This document shows, piece by piece, positions 6,492 through 8,750 of a stretch of DNA of 8,750 nt. The notes below the pieces were generated by a model. The model saw only the letters and a list, made by a program, of their open reading frames with translations, searched no databases and had not been told where the DNA came from. Positions within the stretch are counted from its first letter, which is position 1; the number at the start of each line of letters is the position of its first letter. The stretch comes from an uncultured Paracoccaceae bacterium (lineage in GTDB: Bacteria; Pseudomonadota; Alphaproteobacteria; Rhodobacterales; Rhodobacteraceae): contig CALHST010000176.1 of assembly GCA_938038825.1 (NCBI GenBank), positions 1-8,750 on the forward strand, given 5' to 3'. A program made the translations under genes and the position numbers.

Positions 6492-8750
6492 TCAGCTCTC
6501 CATATCCAACGCAAGGGCATAGGCCACGCGCTCTGTCTCGTTCAGTTTTATGGTCAAGGCCTGTTCATACAAGTCCTGAAATTCCGGCATTGTGTGCAAA
6601 GCGTCTGCTTTGGCCCGGTGCCATGTGCGCCCTTTATCATGCAGTGCCTTGATCTGTGGATCGGCCATAAGCTGGTCGTATTCTGTTCGCACACGCGGCA
6701 GGTTGCGTTTAATGGTGAGGTCTTTGTGATCCGACCAATCCATGCGAATCCAATAGTTTAACCCGATCGAGCGATCCACATGCAGCGCGCGGCCCCGTTG
6801 GCGTTTCACCAAAAAACTTTCCGCAGAGCGCAGGGCGTAGTGATTCAATTGGATCAGGTCATACCCGATAGATTTCTTGGAACTTCGCCAGCCCTTTTGT
6901 GCGGCTTCTTTTGTCATGTCCTGACCGGACCCATTTACCCATTTGACTGTCGTCTCAGCCTCGGGGCGCAGTTTGTTGGGGCGGTGGCACGAGATTTTGT
7001 CATAGGCCCCGATATTGCGGAACATGGTTTTAAAACCCCAGACCGTATGCGGTTTGGGGCAGAATTTCGGGGCGCAGGTGTCAAATTGATCAATGACAAA
7101 ATCGTCTGCCAGATCGGTGACCCCATTATGCCCGAACAAGCGCCACGTCATGGCGATGTTGGTGGCATCAGGCGTATGTTCGAAGAGGTCCGGCAGAGTG
7201 CCATTGCCGCAGCGGATATTCATGAACTCGTCCACGTCGATATGGATGATCCAATCGGCATTCATGATGACGGGTTCGTCCAGGGATTTGTTCAGCGCAT
7301 GTTGTTGCGGGGATTTACCTTTCCAGTTGTCGTTTAACCGATGTTGCAGCACGCCCATCTCTTGCAGGCGGTCCAGCATTTCGGATGTGCCGTCTTCGCA
7401 GCCATTGGTGTAGATCAGAAAGTTATCGACCCCAATCGCGCGGTGATAGGCGACCCATTCCAGAATATAGGGCGCTTCGTTCTTCATGCAGCCGACAATG
7501 ACATTGCCACTTTGCCCGGCGGGCAGTTTGCGCATGGGCACAGGGGAATAGGGTGCCTGTGGGGTCGTTTCGTCGACGCGGCCCATGCGGTTATGGGGGG
7601 CAAAGGGGGATCCAAGCAGTTTCTTGAAGTTCTGCACAGCCAAGGGCGGCATGATGGCGCGCGCGGACTCGGATAGTGCGGTATCCTGAGCGGTTGATGC
7701 AGGTTTCAGCCCAGCCAGATCAGCGCCTTTGCCGCTTTGTTCGTCTTTGGTGGCCTTGTCGATCCGCCCCATGAAGCTGAGCACATATTGCGAGGCGCGA
7801 AAGCCGTTTCCGCAGTCGGATTCTGCCCAACTGGCAGCATCATGTGCAGCAGCCTGCAAAACCGCCCCCAAATCGGGGAAGCGCTGGATCAGGTCCGCAT
7901 TGTCTTGCGCAAATACCCGCGACACCGCAGAGAGCTGTGCCGGATCAATCGCAGGCCCATCGGTTTTGACCTCATTGATAAAGCTGCGCCAAAGGGGTCT
8001 TGGCAAAATCCGCTGTTTCTTGGCCAAGACCTGCAACAACACCGCGTTGATCTGCCGCCCGCGCGCCAACCACATGGCAGAGGGGTGCTGGGCAGGCTTA
8101 CGCTCTGCCGCTTTGCCTAGGGTGCCGGTGATCCCGAAGGCTGCGCGGATCTCGTCGGGTGCGGTTTTGGCGTTGAACACATCTGGGGAATAGGGCCGCA
8201 ACTGCGTTGATCCTGCACCAAACACCCCATCCCAATGCGCGACCAAGGCGTTGTAATCCAACCAAAAGGGCGCACCTTGTGTTTCCAGAAACTGCCCGGC
8301 TTGTGGGGTGATCTTGGGGGCGGCTTTCAGGGCTGCTGTCCACCAACTGCCACGATCGGCCAAGGCCAAATCACGCGCCAAAGGTTCTGCACGCCCTTCC
8401 AGCACCTGCGCCCCATAGACCCGCGCCAAAAGGCTGGCTTGGTCATCTACATGGGCGGTGATGCGAATATCGTTCGACAAAGGCGACACCAGCGCCTTCA
8501 GGCGCGCCAACTCATCAGCACGGGCCAGCCAACACAATTGTGCGGCTGACAAGATCAGGGTGTCAGGGCGGTGGGTGTCGACTTCCTTGATCAGGGCGGC
8601 TTGCACCAGCTCGAACAGGGCAGTTTGCTTTTGCCCGGTGATATAGCCGCGATTGTACCGCAGGGGGTCGACATGATTGGGATCGCTCACGGCCATCCAA
8701 AGCCGCGTGTGGTTCTTGTTGCCCGGCGAGTCGGCAAAGCGCACACCTTT
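6492..8750 (-). CDS. Two-part protein: sulfotransferase-like N-terminal region plus GT2-type glycosyltransferase (5' end outside window)
   Basis: The reading frame is open through the window edge, so the start is missing; 752 residues are visible, numbered here from the first complete codon at 8750. Residues about 15-200 resemble the later part of P-loop sulfotransferase-like domains: DTLILSAAQL (63-72), a strand and helix NDIRITAHVDDQASLLARVY (93-112), then FWLDYNALVAHWDGVFGAG (162-180) and LRPYSPDVF (184-192). The Arg and Ser that hold the PAPS 3'-phosphate in true sulfotransferases are not evident, and the P-loop would lie upstream. Residues 200-330 are helical, with VFAQDNADLIQRFPDL (279-294). 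A polar, probably flexible linker follows (about 331-412). The glycosyltransferase domain (about 416-652) has CMKNEAPYILEWVAYH (421-436), HIDVDEFMNI (503-512), TWRLFG (535-540), HRPNK (589-593) and QLNHYALRS (634-642). The TGA at 6492-6494 abuts the FkbM gene. The catalytic domain is clear; the N-terminal assignment is inference. Confidence 0.85.
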   Translation of the reverse strand, partial: KGVRFADSPGNKNHTRLWMAVSDPNHVDPLRYNRGYITGQKQTALFELVQAALIKEVDTHRPDTLILSAAQLCWLARADELARLKALVSPLSNDIRITAHVDDQASLLARVYGAQVLEGRAEPLARDLALADRGSWWTAALKAAPKITPQAGQFLETQGAPFWLDYNALVAHWDGVFGAGSTQLRPYSPDVFNAKTAPDEIRAAFGITGTLGKAAERKPAQHPSAMWLARGRQINAVLLQVLAKKQRILPRPLWRSFINEVKTDGPAIDPAQLSAVSRVFAQDNADLIQRFPDLGAVLQAAAHDAASWAESDCGNGFRASQYVLSFMGRIDKATKDEQSGKGADLAGLKPASTAQDTALSESARAIMPPLAVQNFKKLLGSPFAPHNRMGRVDETTPQAPYSPVPMRKLPAGQSGNVIVGCMKNEAPYILEWVAYHRAIGVDNFLIYTNGCEDGTSEMLDRLQEMGVLQHRLNDNWKGKSPQQHALNKSLDEPVIMNADWIIHIDVDEFMNIRCGNGTLPDLFEHTPDATNIAMTWRLFGHNGVTDLADDFVIDQFDTCAPKFCPKPHTVWGFKTMFRNIGAYDKISCHRPNKLRPEAETTVKWVNGSGQDMTKEAAQKGWRSSKKSIGYDLIQLNHYALRSAESFLVKRQRGRALHVDRSIGLNYWIRMDWSDHKDLTIKRNLPRVRTEYDQLMADPQIKALHDKGRTWHRAKADALHTMPEFQDLYEQALTIKLNETERVAYALALDMES
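6496..6501 (-). promoter_or_regulatory. Ribosome binding site for the FkbM gene, inside the preceding gene
   Basis: GGAGAG on the minus strand lies within the last codons of the upstream glycosyltransferase. From GGAG it is 6 nt to the GTG at 6491 and 9 nt to the ATG at 6488, so both starts are reachable. This is the clearest Shine-Dalgarno sequence in the window and supports coupled translation. Confidence 0.6.

Noticed and set aside
5892..6761. Plus-strand open frame (289 codons) antisense to the FkbM and glycosyltransferase genes
   Set aside because: The opposite strand has intact motif-bearing genes throughout; this frame has no recognisable motif or ribosome site.

Overview
The window looks like chromosomal DNA from an alphaproteobacterium, most likely a Rhodobacterales (Roseobacter-group) species. 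I base this on recalled family sequences, not a search. The DnaB has the short lineage insert after the Walker A helix and the PyrE and PyrC wording is typical of that group. The pyrC-pyrE gap holds a GC-rich palindrome followed by an A-rich tract of a kind I recall from these genomes. All seven recognisable genes are on the minus strand, so transcription runs from high to low coordinates.

Layout in the direction of transcription. (1) 8750-4723 is a tightly packed surface-glycan type cluster. It starts with a large two-part protein, cut by the window edge, that has a sulfotransferase-like N-terminal region and a GT2-type glycosyltransferase C-terminal domain. Next comes an FkbM-family SAM methyltransferase, whose reading frame opens directly at the stop codon of the first gene. 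Last is a second, single-domain GT2 glycosyltransferase that overlaps the methyltransferase by ATGA. The two glycosyltransferase domains are clear paralogues. (2) After a 98-nt gap with a weak promoter candidate and a possible hairpin comes an unusual alpha/beta-hydrolase-like protein (4624-3695) whose nucleophile elbow lacks a serine. (3) Two de novo pyrimidine genes follow, pyrC (dihydroorotase, 3646-2612) and pyrE (orotate phosphoribosyltransferase, 2547-1867). (4) A gene-free gap of about 300 nt (1865-1565) follows, then dnaB (replicative helicase, 1564-80).

How the genes may work together: PyrC and PyrE catalyse the third and fifth steps of UMP synthesis, and DnaB unwinds the replication fork. 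These three are housekeeping genes. The upstream trio is accessory in character and probably builds or decorates an extracellular or envelope glycan, but no substrate can be read from sequence.

The most notable non-coding signal is in the dnaB upstream gap. A 10-bp motif, TATYTGGAAR, occurs four times within 190 bp, two of the copies forming a head-to-head inverted pair. I found no exact copy elsewhere in the window by eye. No tRNA, rRNA, CRISPR array, insertion sequence or phage gene was seen. I did not find a clear new defence or mobile system here.
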